Shown here one piece after another: positions 1-12,253 of a stretch of 64,000 nucleotides of DNA. The stretch comes from Smallanthus sonchifolius (lineage: Eukaryota; Streptophyta; Magnoliopsida; Asterales; Asteraceae). Under the pieces are notes generated by a model. It was not told the DNA's origin, did no database searches, and worked only from the letters and a program-made list of their open reading frames with translations. The position numbers and the translations under genes are program-made. How positions within the stretch are numbered: the stretch's first letter is position 1; every line of letters begins with the position of its first letter. The stretch covers positions 49,239,880 through 49,303,879 of the forward strand of contig CM042042.1 of NCBI GenBank assembly GCA_023525975.1, written 5' to 3'.

Positions 1-92
1 ATATGAAACCCTAAAATCTCCCTAATCTGCATCAAACAAACAAAATCAATCAATTTAAAAATCTTCATAATCATCAAATTCAATATTCATAC

Positions 93-326
93 ACTGAAAA
101 TCCAATTGATAGCATCTAATCGAGCACATTTGAGCCAATTTCCACCATCTTCATCACCGCAAACACATCCATAATCATTAGATTCAGCTTCTCTCTCGAT
201 CAACGATCGTACGTACTGATCGTCGTCTGATCTAGGTTTTGAAACGCTGGTTTTGGCTTCGATTAACGACGAATCGTCTTCTTCACACAAGAGATTTGGT
301 AGAGAGAATGTGGTGTCGGAGTCCAT
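93..326 (-). CDS. CYCD: D-type cyclin, exon 1 (gene continues past left edge)
   Basis: Start of a D-type cyclin, the regulatory partner of CDK that drives G1/S by phosphorylating retinoblastoma-related protein. The ATG is at 324-326 on the minus strand and about 77 residues are coded. Residues 12-16 read LLCEE, which fits the LxCxE retinoblastoma-binding motif expected near the N-terminus of plant CYCD proteins. After an acidic linker comes YVRSLIERE and then WLKCARLDAINWIF, which matches the beginning of the cyclin box. The frame closes with a stop just after a plausible splice donor (GTATGA, plus coordinates 92-87, or the GT two bases earlier), so exon 1 ends near 93-95. The rest of the cyclin fold lies left of position 1. 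The subclass is uncertain; CYCD5-like is a guess from the N-terminus. Two E2F-type sites and a TATA box lie upstream. Confidence 0.8.
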
Positions 327-402
327 TTTTGAGGGAATTTGCAGAAGTTGAAGTGAAATTGATGATGAATTTGTTGGATTGAGGAAATCTAGAGGGAGAA
401 AA

Positions 403-411
403 GGCGCGAAA
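403..411 (-). promoter_or_regulatory. E2F-type site in cyclin 5' region
   Basis: Read on the minus strand the bases are TTTCGCGCC, a perfect match to the plant E2F consensus TTTSSCGS. The site lies about 77 bp upstream of the cyclin ATG, probably in the 5' UTR if transcription starts about 30 bp downstream of the TATA box at 466-473. Confidence 0.6.
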
Positions 412-444
412 TGGGGGGAGCTGGTGTGGAGTGCGATTTCTGTG

Positions 445-452
445 CCGCCAAA
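445..452 (-). promoter_or_regulatory. second E2F-like site
   Basis: Minus-strand TTTGGCGG fits the degenerate E2F consensus WTTSSCSS. It sits between the TATA box and the other E2F site, which makes the pairing more convincing than either site alone. Confidence 0.45.
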
Positions 453-465
453 TGGTGGGTGTGAG

Positions 466-473
466 ATATATAG
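466..473 (-). promoter_or_regulatory. TATA box of cyclin gene
   Basis: CTATATAT on the minus strand, about 140 bp upstream of the ATG. This implies a transcription start near 435-440 and a 5' UTR of roughly 110 nt. Confidence 0.5.
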
Positions 474-559
474 GAAAGTAGTGGGTTTATTGGAAGTTAT
501 ATTAGCTGTTGATTATATGTTTGTTAAGTGTTAATTACTTAGTTATATGTGAAGCATTT

Positions 560-1252
560 AATAAAGTACTAAAAGTAATAAATATAGTAACATTTTAACT
601 TTAAGTTTAGAAAAGAAGGTTTAGAATGTTGTTTAACACACTAATGAGTAATTACTAAAAGCGTTTGAAGTTTGGAAGAGATGGATGATCGACTGTGTCA
701 TTATGTTGTTTGGACTCGGGGTTTGTAAGATGGTTGTGATTGTGGTGTAAAATAAGAGGCGATGATAATGTGCTTTTTTAAAGCTGGAAGAACGTTAAAT
801 GTAAGAGTGTTATTGGTGTTGGCTGAATTATTGCGGGTTGATTATTTGAATAGTTAGTGTTTAAGGTTGATTTGTGAATATGAGTAATAAACGGTGATTT
901 GGTTACAATTTAAGGAGCTATTAATGAACCTTTTTAGTATTGATGTTTTGTTAATTGTTTTTGTTAGGGTTTATGTATTTAACTTGACATTAGAAGAATG
1001 AGAGAGACTTTTTAACAATTATTGACTCAAGCGCAAATGAATCTTTTTAGTAATTGTTGCCTTTTTTAATTATTTTTATATCTCATTCGAAATTAACAAT
1101 ATAGGTTTATATGTTTAGCGTGAGATTAAAGGAATCGATTGGAAATGAATGGATAATGAGGAAGTAATAAGTACTTGAGAGTAAAAAATTTCTAAGAGTG
1201 AAAATTCATTTCATTTATGGAAATAAATAGGGAGATGGAAAATTAAAAACTT
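560..1252. other. AT-rich intergenic DNA
   Basis: No coding frame, RNA gene or repeat structure was recognised between the cyclin promoter and the first MITE. Confidence 0.5.
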
Positions 1253-1255
1253 TAA

Positions 1256-1556
1256 GAGTATTCTTATCAGTTTCTCTATCCCCATCTCTATAATTACGTA
1301 TAAAACTCACTACCTTTCCTCTCTCATTTTTAATTAAATAATATTTTTTATATCTTTATCATTACTTTTTCTTTCTCTTCCATTCATTACCACTTTAAAA
1401 AATATTAAAAAAATTATGCAGGTGAAAAGTGTTTTCTCTAAATATACAAAAAAAATTATACATTTTCTCTCTTCTTCACTCACAACCACTTTAAACCATT
1501 CTCTAAAATATGTAAAACACACTCACACAAATATACAAAAACTGATGTGAATGCTC
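1256..1556. mobile_element. Harbinger/Tourist-like MITE, family A copy 1
   Basis: A 301-bp non-coding element. The ends are imperfect terminal inverted repeats: GAGTATTCTTATCAG at the left, and GAGCATTCACATCAG when the right end is reverse-complemented. It is flanked on both sides by TAA (1253-1255 and 1557-1559), the 3-bp target duplication typical of PIF/Harbinger. The inside is AT-rich with CTCTC tracts. A second, inverted and truncated copy lies at 32071-32307. Confidence 0.75.
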
Positions 1557-1559
1557 TAA

Positions 1560-2725
1560 ATGTTACATTTTTAAATAATTTTCCTAAAATCTAAGTAGGA
1601 ACTTTTTTTAAAAAAAAAGCTACTAACTTAACGCTCAATGTGTTAACGAGTCACTCGTTTATAAACAATTCATGTTCAAGCTAAATCGTTTAATAAAAAA
1701 ATAATACTAGGCAACTTAAAATCTAATTATTTTTATATGGAGTTATCTCCTTGTTAACCATATTGCTATATGTATAATACAATATTTTTGTATTTTGAGT
1801 TATCTTAAAAAGTAAACGCTTTTTTAAATATTTTAAAATTGAATTTACTTATTAGTCCACTAGTAATTATTAAAACATATTTGTAAAAGATTTTCAATAT
1901 ATTTCTTTAAAAGATAAGTTAAATCAAAAGTTTTATTTATTTAAAATCGTGGTCCTGACCTATGATAACTACGTGATTGTAAAACCACAAAGAAGTTTGT
2001 TTAAAGTATACTACCATCCAAGTTTTTTCCACTTTGCATAAAATATATATTTTTGGATGACCGATAAGAAAACTAAATAATATATATTACAGGAAAGGGA
2101 TAGAGAGAAAATCATAAAATTACAAAAAAAAATAAAAAAAACCAGTCTCAACTAATAAAAAAAAAGTATCTTGTTTTTGTATTAAACTAATAAGGGTATT
2201 TTACTAAAATTATGTATATTTAATTATAGTAATTTTATATTTTCTAATCAAAATCCCATGTTTTTAGATAATATGGTTCGATCATATCTTCAACATTTTA
2301 ATTAAAAGTATTGTTCTAAACAAGTGTGACTTGTTAGATAGTTTAGAGAAGACAAATTTCAAGTTTGATAATTGATATTCTTCTTGAAGAGCAAATACCC
2401 ATTTGAAATAATTGATGATATGAAAAAAGTTTGTATCGTTTTCTATCATAAAGTAATGAGAATTGATGGTTCATTTTTCATCCAATTGTTTCGTTCACCT
2501 TTTATAATTTGTATTCTTGTCTCAAGTTTGGTTGCCTGGAATAACCGATAATGAAATTAAGTTCCCATTATTTTGGACGGCTTTACCTACGCATTTTTAG
2601 ATAACTTTTTTCGCTTTAATTTCATCCCATTTTTTAAAATCCAATAAGCTTAAACCGTGAAATCAAACCGTTGGTAACGATTCAGTTTGGTTCACATTAA
2701 ACTTAGTAAATTGGTAGCATTATTC
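1560..2725. other. AT-rich intergenic DNA
   Basis: Very AT-rich with homopolymer runs. No gene, repeat boundary or conserved motif was recognised. Confidence 0.45.
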
Positions 2726-2728
2726 TTA

Positions 2729-2948
2729 GGGGGTGTTTGGGATTACTTTTTGAGCTCCTTATTGACTTAATAACTTTTTAAAAAAAGTTAATAAGTTAAA
2801 AGTTTGTTTGGGTAAACAAAAAGAAGGAAAGAAAATAAAGAAGGAAAAGTAGTTTTCAAGAAGTAAAACCAAGTTACTTTTCAAAACTCCCTATTAACTT
2901 TTTGCAAAAGTCAATAAGGAGTTTTCAAAAGTAATCTCAAACATGCCC
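2729..2948. mobile_element. Tourist-like MITE, family B
   Basis: A 220-bp element flanked by TTA (2726-2728 and 2949-2951). The terminal inverted repeats begin GGGGGTGTTTGGGATTAC and, from the other end, GGGCATGTTTGAGATTAC. The similarity continues inward through CTCCTTATTGACTT, giving arms of about 45 bp. The TTA duplication and GGG-start repeats fit the PIF/Harbinger superfamily. There is no coding capacity. Confidence 0.8.
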
Positions 2949-2951
2949 TTA

Positions 2952-5900
2952 ATGATCTAGTTCTTCATAAGTTACCTCTTTCTCATCAGACTGAATGAAT
3001 ATCTTCTCGTAATTTTGTCTACGCACAAATTCTTTATAGTTTCCACGCATATTTTGAATGTTTAGAGTTAATTAATCTTGTTCCAGCATCATAATTAACA
3101 ACTAATAGTCTAGCATGTCATAAACTAGAATACTCTAGCATGTGAATAGAAGAGACATCATTCTGATTTTTCACAGCTTTATAAGGGATTTCACATTATT
3201 CCTTGTTAACTTTCATTCCTCGGTCTATATAAAATCATAAGAGTTATTTCACCATCCTAAGACCTTAGTATTTGGGAAAGTCTCATAAGTTATTATGTTT
3301 TACACAAAATCACACACACACACACACACTCACACACACTTAACCTCATCAGTCAGTTTGGGATCACTGCTCATTTGTCTTTGATATCCAAAGCTTCACC
3401 TTTAACTCATAAGGACTTCATCATGAGTTTTAAACTGATCCACTTTTATGAACACATTCATCACCAACACGATGAATGATACTAGTATACAATCACTATT
3501 GTCTTGTATTAGAGTCTAATAGACTCACACTAAATAACATGGCGTTCACTAAGTTCGCCTTAAGTAACATAGATTTCCTTTGTTGTTTTCTTGAAGTTAT
3601 GTATTTTGGGATACTCTTTCAAAATGAAGGACAAATCCTCCACATAATTTCAACAACATTGAAGGTGGTAGATGCATCTACAAGTTATCCTTCATCATCA
3701 ACGATGCATCTTCTAATGAATCTCACAAAATCATTAAAACATCTATAATAACATATATTGTTTTTATGTTAGAATTCACACTTGTGAATTTACACGATGA
3801 CTTCTAAAGAAGTACATAGACATCTCATGCTTGTGTATTTCATCTTAATATACTCACCACATTCTATCTTGATGTTATACATTTGATGTCTCATCCCATA
3901 CCTTTATTCATGGACACAACTTTCAAGTTCTTTTTAAAGTCTGTTCTTACACTACACGTTAACATCATATCCACATAATAACTCGGTGGATACTTGACGT
4001 TTAAAAAGCTTTAAATACTCATCTTGCGCCCGTTTCATTTCTTTGTATAATTTTGATAACTTCGTTATTCCGAAGTATCCAATATATATAAAAAATACTA
4101 CAATATGTCTAACTGAAAACAATAATATGCATAATATTTTATTAATACTATTTTCATAGATACGCAGATGATTTCTAGACATCAAATCTCATGGTATTAC
4201 TATCTTGAGCATTTTCATCATTTGATATGTTAATAATGTCTCTAGACTCATCCGAGAGTTTGAATCAACACAACTCTCCCACAATGCTTTCAATAGCATT
4301 GAATGAGAACGTTTCTAAGATTATAAATCATGTAATCATCTTCAAGTGAGATCAAATATCTATCTGCAATCATCTTCTAGCATATATACCTTAATATGTT
4401 GGGAATATGCACATCTCTCAAAGCTAGGGTACTCCATGTAGACAACCTCACTTCCAATTCTAATTGTTGAAATCCGATAACCGTCAATTGTTGTCACACT
4501 TCTATTAATAGCGTATTATTTCTTAAAGTTGAACCGACTTCCACATGCATGAACAATGGCTCTAGTAATTAAGAACCATCAACGAACAGCAAGTGTTCGC
4601 GGGATTTCTTATGTCCCCAAATCTTTCCATGGTGATCTTCTTGTGACATGTTCTGAGCCTCAATATAAGTCTCTATCTCTATGCACACAATATTATACAT
4701 TGAGATTCTCCCACATTAAATAATCACAAATCTGACGACATATTGTTTTATACAACAAAGAACTTCAGTCTTGAGTATAATATTCGAATAATTAAATTTT
4801 GTTCCAAAACTACACCAAGTCATTTTATATACCAACTACTTCTATATTGAATAATAGGTCCTTTTTCAAAATACCAATTTAACTAGTTTGTGAAAACAAC
4901 CAACTGGTTTCTCCAAACTATCCTTTTGAAAGTGTATTTCATGGTAAGCTACTCCTTGCTTGAGTAGTAAATCGTTTTTAATTAACAAAATCCAATTCTA
5001 ATATTTTGATGCAAAATACTTTCTAATTGCATTCTAAAACATTACTTAATTTTACAAAACATCAAAACATGATATTAGGATTATAAAACAATTTTGAAAC
5101 TATTTATATTTTCTGTTTTTGATGTAATCAATATAGTCAAAACATACCAATTTTACCAAGGGTTTAGAAACTAAACTATATTTAACAACTTGCTAGAAAA
5201 ATAAACTTTCATACAAAATGTTTAAAACTGAATTGTTTAATCAAAACATTCATTTGGTAAGACATTATTAGGATTTAAGATTGTACAATTATCTTATCAA
5301 ACCAATTTATAAATTTGTATTACAAATGTTAATAATTTATTTGCAAGATTGTAAATTTCAAAATAAATTTAATATCAAAAGTTAACCCAAAATCATTTAA
5401 ATCGGGTTATAACCAATCTCAATGAATTATAAGCTTATGTTAAGGTCACGCGTTTGACACAGTTCTCTTTTTCGCCCGCTCACGAAATTGCCGAAGATGA
5501 CCATTGAGTTTGAATTTACATCTTAAATAAATACATCTATTTACAAGAATTTTTAGTGTGTTTCTATAGAGATTGAGAGGTTTTTGAGCATGTTCATGCA
5601 ACATGCCTTTCAGTAAGAAGTGAGTTTTCGATAGGAACCGGGTAGTAACATGTCACAACAACAACAACAACAGCGATCCGCAGGAACTTCTTGTTGTTGA
5701 GCACGAGCTGGAATTTGCTCAGAGTATCTAGAAGCTCAGTGGTAACTCTGATCAATAGCATTGATCCTCAGACAGTCAGAAGCAACATAGTGTAAAGTGT
5801 GCCATCAAAAAGCGTCATTACATATATCGCCCCACGGTCACCTTGCATGTGCACACGTGTATAAGGGTGCTTTTCATTATTTAGGATCCCTACTTATTCC

Positions 5901-6876
5901 TTATTGCTAAGGAAACAATATCCAAGATAAACTCCTATGTGGGATATAAGTTCCAATCCATTTTCTTATAGCTTTTCTATTTAAAGTACTTTAAGTATTG
6001 ATGTCTCATTCATTTTAGCTCTAGTTTATACACACCTTAGTTTGTTATGTAGTTCTCATCAAGAAGATCGCAAACCAATTAAATAATAATGAGTTTAACA
6101 ATAATTACATATAATTATTTATGTATAAATACAGTGAAAAACATGTTTTAAAATTGATCATAGCTATCAGTTTTTCATTCACAATATTTTTCAAACTGAT
6201 GTTACATTTTTAACATATCAATTATAAAAGTTCTTTAATAAAATCGATGGAAATGATGTAACATTAACAAAATATTATTTGATGCTTTAAGAAACATGAA
6301 ATGAAAGGATGGGGGAGAATGTATCCTTCACAGGATAAAAGACATGACATAATAATGGTTTGTTTCAAATATCCAACACACTTATATTCAAGGCCCTAGT
6401 CTCCCCTTTTCAATTATTTAGTATTTTCATTTTTAACTAATCGTTTTTTTTCTTAAAATACATATGTTTAAAATTAGAAAAGTGAATTATTTGCTTGATT
6501 TATATAAAAAAATATTTACTTTATAATAATCTTTGTAGATTATAATACATATACTATTTTTCTATGTGTTATGTCTATATGTTTCAGGTAAATTAATAAT
6601 AAGAACAAAAAAAAATCATTTGATTGCTAGGACTATATTAAGCGGTCTTAAATTAAAACATGAAAAAAACTAATTTGAAATAATTATTTTCATGTATCAC
6701 ATAACTAGAAAAACTAAGTTTCAAAAAAGTAGATATTCGATCCTAAGTGTAAGCTTGACCTTGCACTTATGTATTCTTTAATAAATAATCAGTGATAGGT
6801 TAATAAACGAGATTGCAATTCATATTCTCTTTCATTATTCTTTTAACAGAGTATAGATAAATATCACTTCTGCTGA
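2952..6876. other. long non-coding stretch, probably decayed retroelement sequence
   Basis: About 3.9 kb with no convincing coding exon. It holds a (CA)n microsatellite near 3307-3340 and a short (CAA)n run near 5657-5675. The stretch 5540-6070 resembles the leader and LTR of an old LTR retrotransposon in texture, but I could not find paired LTRs or target duplications, so no element is called. Confidence 0.35.
3307..3340. repeat. (CA)n microsatellite
   Basis: A run of CA dinucleotides interrupted by one CT unit. Confidence 0.85.
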
Positions 6877-7080
6877 CACTACTAAAAAACTGAGCAATTT
6901 CCATAAATAACCATTTGCGACTAATTTGTGACCGAAATAACGGTCACATATACCTCCGTGTGTAATGCTCTATTGCGATGCCGGTTATTTATCGACCGCT
7001 TTTGCGGTCACAAATATTGTGACGGATTTGCGACCAATTTCTTTTGCAACTGATTTGCGACCGCTGGTTATTTCTAGTAC
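6877..7080. mobile_element. CACTA-like short element
   Basis: The left end reads CACTACTAAAAAACTGAG, close to the CACTA-family terminus. The right end reads TTTCTAGTAC, a worn counterpart. Between them several copies of TTTGCGAC and its complement, spaced tens of bases apart, look like the subterminal transposase-binding repeats of En/Spm elements. No clear 3-bp target duplication was confirmed and there is no transposase. Confidence 0.5.
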
Positions 7081-8039
7081 TATAGTACTATATACATTGC
7101 CAATACTTTTCAAACTAAGGGATATGATCTATAAACAACTTCAGGTTTTTGATAAGAATACTTATGATTACAACAATTTTTGGTACATCTATACATAGAA
7201 CCGTGAAACACCTTATGCTAGGGTCCGACATGGGATGAAAGCCGGACAGGCTTTTAATGGACCGATAATTGGAACTCATTGCATGGTTTTGTTCACGCAT
7301 GGTTCTGATCGGTCGGATCGATTATTGGAACTCATTTCTTCGGTTTGGAAGGTGATGTTTGGTTCAAGAAATTCTTCCATGTGGGCTGTTGGATCAAAAC
7401 CCTACAAAATCTTTGCAAATCACGAACATAAATATACAAATCAATGAAAGACCGTAAGATATTATGTATTATTATTCACTTATATATAAGAATACAAGAA
7501 GGATGATTACAAAGAAAATATAATCAAGTCTTTATCTTTTAATAATGGTAAAAACAATTAAAATAAACCCTAACTAATACTCCCTCCCATCAAGTGGGAG
7601 GAATTCACCAGCTCTGATTGGAGAGAAAAACAATTAATATGTTAGCATAAGAAGAACATACAAGCAGGATAAAGATAAGAAGAAAAAAATCAATAGAAAC
7701 ATAAAATAGTAAGAAAACGTACTCTGTGACAACAAATGACAACGACGAATCTAAGACCATGGTAGTGGTGACAAAGGCAAAATAACAGGACTATGGTGAC
7801 GAGAGTTATGAATGTAGCAGGACAACAACACTGACAAGAGAAAAGTACATAAAAGCTGATATGTGTGTACAATGCGTCCACGGGGCATGACGTGAAGGTG
7901 AAGAAGAAGAGAAAACTTTCTTTTGAAAACTTTCTTTTGCCTCTTTTAAACTTTTCACTAAAACATAACTTTCGTCATTGTTTATTAATATAAAATATGT
8001 AATAAACACTTTTCACTAAGTATGCACACCATCATTAAA
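7081..8039. other. non-coding stretch with possible LTR debris
   Basis: Nothing definite. The segment near 7580-7615 (ACTCCCTCCCATCAAGTGG) resembles the tail of some copia LTRs. The short open frames here have no recognisable product. Confidence 0.3.
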
Positions 8040-8249
8040 GTAGGCAAAAATGGGATTAGGACTCCCCGGTATCTTAGTTGGACTTGAATCTCACACAATC
8101 TGAATAACCATAACAATTTAAAGCATATCAGACTTTACTCAACACTAACCGGTTTCACTACTTCTGATCAGGCGGGCATCGGATAAGTTCACCTCTTATG
8201 GACACAACGAACTTATCAAGAAAACATATCGAGTTTCTTAATAAAAGCC

Positions 8250-8870
8250 TTGGCGAACTTAGGCTAAGTTCGCCGCCATAGATCCAGGCAAACATGCCAT
8301 CTTCGCTTGATCAGGACCGACGAACCTAGTAAGCGAATTAGACAAGTTCGCTACATTCAAGTCAGGCGAACTTGCGTGCTTTTTCTTCCCCACTCAAACC
8401 CTAACTTGCATGAACATGGCAGCTGAATCCGATCAAGGCTCGAACTTTTTATGTCCAAAACATTGGTTTTCTATTCAGGAGTCTAGATCTAAGATTTGTT
8501 TCCATTTTCATACGTAAAAATCGTTACTTTAATTACCGAAACTAAAATCCACCAAAACGAGCTAAGAACGAGCGTTAGGACAGAGACCTTACCTCGTATG
8601 CGTCTTAGCTTGCTGGTGGTGGTCTCCTCTTTCTCTTCTTGCTGACCTGAGCTAAATCTCGCGATCCTTGCCTTCTCTCTCTCTAACTTATCTCTAGGTT
8701 TGCATGAAATGAGAATGCTATATGGGTGAGGGCTAAGTTTGTGGTCTTTAAGGGGCCCAACCCCCCCCCCCCCTTCACGGCCCATGCGCCCAAGCCTATC
8801 TCATTTCCCTTCCTTGTTTTAACGTAAATCTCCTGCCTGATCTAATGCTTTTAAAATATGGGATGTTACA
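8250..8870 (-). mobile_element. Ty3/gypsy-type LTR fragment, minus orientation
   Basis: On the minus strand the sequence starts at 8870 with TGTAACATCCCATATTTT, the usual beginning of plant gypsy LTRs. A related start, TGTAACATCCCGAATTTCG, occurs at 24070 and continues with similar words (AGCAATAGATC). The segment includes a GTTCGCC palindrome block near 8253-8375 and a poly-C run near 8760. The left boundary and target duplication were not resolved, so it may be a solo LTR or an LTR remnant. Confidence 0.5.
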
Positions 8871-10329
8871 CTAACACTAAGAATCTATCTTTAAGAAGAT
8901 ATATTATAACTAAGATCCAAATTATTCACGACAAAGACACGATGGATGGATGGATGGATGGACATGAGCGCAAAACAAACGTAGTAGATCTCACGGAAAC
9001 AATGCATTAAACGTGTAGGGTGAGAATATTATATATGAAGTCCTTTGTGGTTGCCAAGAACAAAGTCATGCACATGCCTTGTTGCTTGAGATAGTGAAAC
9101 CTCATTGGGACTTGGGAGCGATCATATTCTAAGAAAGGTTTTGTAATACCTTAAATTAATCTTTACATTAGTCATGGACATACTAAAACAAGACATGTCT
9201 TATATTTTAATCAGGAAAACAATGAATAATTAAGTAGATAAACTCTACATATAAGCTGGTTCAATGAACATATCTCTAACCACACTTTTAGTGCATATAT
9301 ATATATATATATACTTATGACTTGTACAATAAAACTTATTACATTTGATGATCGAACACTACTTGTGAGAAAAATGTTACAAACCAAAAATATTTACATA
9401 ATATTGATATTATTTATATATATCCAAACAGATCAGTGAAAGACACATATATAGTATTTAAACAAACAATAAAATAATACTGAATATTTGAATGAGAGTG
9501 AATATATCATTTTACGAAGCACGTGAGCAAGGAATACATGATGGGGGTTGATTAGTTGGGAGCGTTATCACGTGTTAATATGGGTCACACTGACCACCTT
9601 ACGCTCCTCATTTATCCTTTTCACATTTCTTTTTCTATTAATTAAACAACTCTCAATTCATAGCTACTCTAAAGTGCTAGAAAAAGATGATCCACTCTAA
9701 AGTTTACTTTGTTTTTATGTATTAACTCAACATAAGTATGCTATTAAACTAAATATGTGTAAGACTCACTTTAATTACGTGACCTTCATTTATTATTTAT
9801 TTATTAATTGATTATTAACCTAAATACCTTTATCACTTTATTGTTAATTATTCGATAGACATAATTACTCTTACTATTTTAAATAGGGTTTTCCATTTGG
9901 TGTATATAAATAGAGAGCTTAGAGCTTATTAGAGGGAATAGACTAATAACGAAATAACTAACAGCATCAAGGATCCCCCCCCTCTATAATTCGTGAATCT
10001 CCAACTCACTTTAGTCATCCTAAGGATACACCTTAAACGGAACTCGATCATCATCAGGAACATGACGACTTCACTCTCCACAGTTACTTGATTATCAGGT
10101 ACACGTTTATCATCTTGTTTTAAATTATTATGTTAAGAGAATTGATCAACATGTGATTTCATTCGTACTAAACACTTACATAAATAGAGAAGACTCTTGC
10201 AACTTGAACAAAAGAAAAATGCCCACTAAGACCATTATCCCACTACCTGACTCAAAAAATAAAAAACAACTCATGACCTATTAAAAAACCGTAAACTGCA
10301 TTTGACTAAAATGACTTGCTCGTGACTTT
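8871..10329. other. AT-rich intergenic DNA
   Basis: Contains a (GGAT)n run near 8940-8960 and (AT)10 near 9294-9313. The stretch 9820-10110 belongs to a two-copy repeat listed separately. No gene was recognised. Confidence 0.4.
9820..10110 (+). repeat. LTR-like repeat with TATA box, copy 1
   Basis: Shares an ordered set of words with 29455-29795: GTGTATATAAATAGAGAG, GGAATAGACTAAT, a C-rich leader, TAAACGGAACTCGATC-like sequence and finally TTGATCAACATG. A TATA box followed by a transcribed-looking leader is what the U3/R region of an LTR looks like. I infer a copia-type LTR remnant; its boundaries are uncertain. Confidence 0.4.
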
Positions 10330-10334
10330 ACCCG

Positions 10335-10493
10335 TGTAGGAATTATTTCCAATGTTGAATCTTTCATTGATCTCTTCCCCGGTATATAGATACAAAGATA
10401 TCTCATATTTTTTAGATAGGATACATAACAATAAAAGAGATTTATATGGAATTATAATTCTGTATTAATTCCTAATATACATATATCCTATTA
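10335..10493 (-). repeat. copia LTR (3' LTR)
   Basis: Direct-repeat partner of 16507-16633. It is about 30 bp longer, so the other copy has suffered an internal deletion. Confidence 0.8.
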
Positions 10494-10746
10494 TACCTCT
10501 GCAGTCGAAGTGGCAGGTGGATGTATGGTGAGACTAGATTTGAAATCATTGAATAGGTCTCTAACATGAAGTAAGCCAACCTGACCCCGCTAAACTGCAT
10601 GAAAACAAAATGTATGTCTAGCTAGATGTGTTTAGTTCGTTGATGCCGGACTGGATTCCCGGATAGGTAGATAGTACTAACGTTATCACAAGATTAGCGT
10701 GGCATGCCGGAATGGATTCCCGGATAGGTAGATAGTACTGACGTTA

Positions 10747-12246
10747 TCACAAGATCAGTGTGGCATGCCAGAATGGATTCCCGGATAGTACTGACGTTGA
10801 TGCCGGACTGGATTCTCGGTATTCAGCTTCCGCACTTGATCTAGAAACAGTTGTTTGACACTTGGATGGCAAGAATATGAGATTATTTCTGAAGTGGAAC
10901 GTTATGTATCCGGGCAACCCGCCCAATCGGCATCGGTATAAACCTGTGAGGAAGGTACCTTTGTAGGTCAGAGTGTAAGGCCATATGAAGAGGTTAATTG
11001 TAGATACCGAATGATTCTCTTGAGGGAGTTCTAGTGGTCCACCCATGGGGAGTGGATATGTATGCAAATTTGTTGGACAGTATATGAAATATTGGGACGG
11101 GTAAGTATTATGTATTGTAGGGCGTCTGTCGAACTCCTGTATAGTGTTGGGTTATCAAACTTTGGGCTGGAAGAGTTACTGACTTTAGTGTCGGGTTTGC
11201 ATGCCTGCACGCTCGATAATATCACATGTATACATTTGTTAAGAAAGGAACATGGTGTTGCCTTGTTGAGCGAGTAACTAAGTGGGTCAAGGTCTTTCAT
11301 GGCAAATTCACCTGCAAGTAGGGACGTAAGTTGCACACGAAGGTTATCCGAAGATGTAACGAGTAGGATGCCATCAACATAAATGAGTAAGTAAGCCAAT
11401 GCACGTCCTTGGTGATACTTAAAACGTGAGTTTTCATGACTCTGTGTGAACCCCAAGATGGTGACGAAGTCTGTGAAATGTTGGTATCATGCTCTTGGTG
11501 TTTGCTTGCCCATAGAGTGACTTCTTGAGTAAGCAAACGTGACCCGAGTAATCACAATGTCGAAAACCCGTTCATTGATACATGTATACCGTCTCATTTA
11601 GATTCCCATTTAGGAAGGCATTTGTGACATCTAATTGATGAACCATCCAAGATTGAGAAAGGGAAAGTGTTATAACTGTTCTAATGGGTCCAGTTTCACG
11701 ACTGGACTGAACATGTTTGCACTGTCCATGCCAACATGTTGGTTTCTTCCATCGCATATCAATCTCGCCTTGTAGTGCTCCAACGACCCATCGGGCCTGT
11801 ATTTATGGAGAAAAAGCCACATGCTACGAATAATATTCATATGTGGTTAGGGTGGAACTAAATCCCATGCACATCTTATGAGCATTAACCTCGTCAGCCT
11901 TGGCATTATATCATTCTAGACAGGGCAATCTTTGGGTTTTTGGGAATGGGCAGGATAGAAGAAGAGTTAAGATTGAAAAGCTATTTGTGTTTGGTTATGT
12001 CGTCCATTAATCGTGTTCTTACTGTTCGAGCGGGAGGTTGGTTGTGGGTCTAGGATGGGGGCGAGACAAGTTTTTGTGGTGAAGAGACATTAGGCTGGGG
12101 AACAGTTTTGGGGCGTCGAGAGTAGGTTCGTTGGGGAGGAGAGGATTTGTTATTGTTCGTAGGGTGAGTTGATTGTTGTGAAGGGGGAGGAGTGGGATGG
12201 GCTTTGGCTGATTGTGGTGAAAGGAGGGGGGACGGGCTTGGGCCAT
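10747..12246 (-). pseudogene. copia pol remnant: reverse transcriptase and RNase H
   Basis: Read right to left, four overlapping broken frames follow the copia order. First is a proline-rich linker (12019-12246). Next is the RT segment with HQLDVTNAFLNGNLNETVY (11572-11757). Then comes the RT active-site region, LLIYVDGILLVTSS (11031-11456), in which the catalytic YVDD reads YVDG, so the enzyme is dead. Last is RNase H with SRSSAEAEYRE (10747-11067). Several frameshifts separate the pieces. The linker ends exactly where the foreign insertion begins. Confidence 0.8.
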
Positions 12247-12253
12247 AGGGTTA

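Noticed and set aside
3476..3748. 90-codon open frame
   Set aside because: AT-rich region without domain, splice context or codon bias.
8489..8785. 98-codon open frame
   Set aside because: Lies inside LTR-type sequence, includes a poly-C run and has no recognisable domain.
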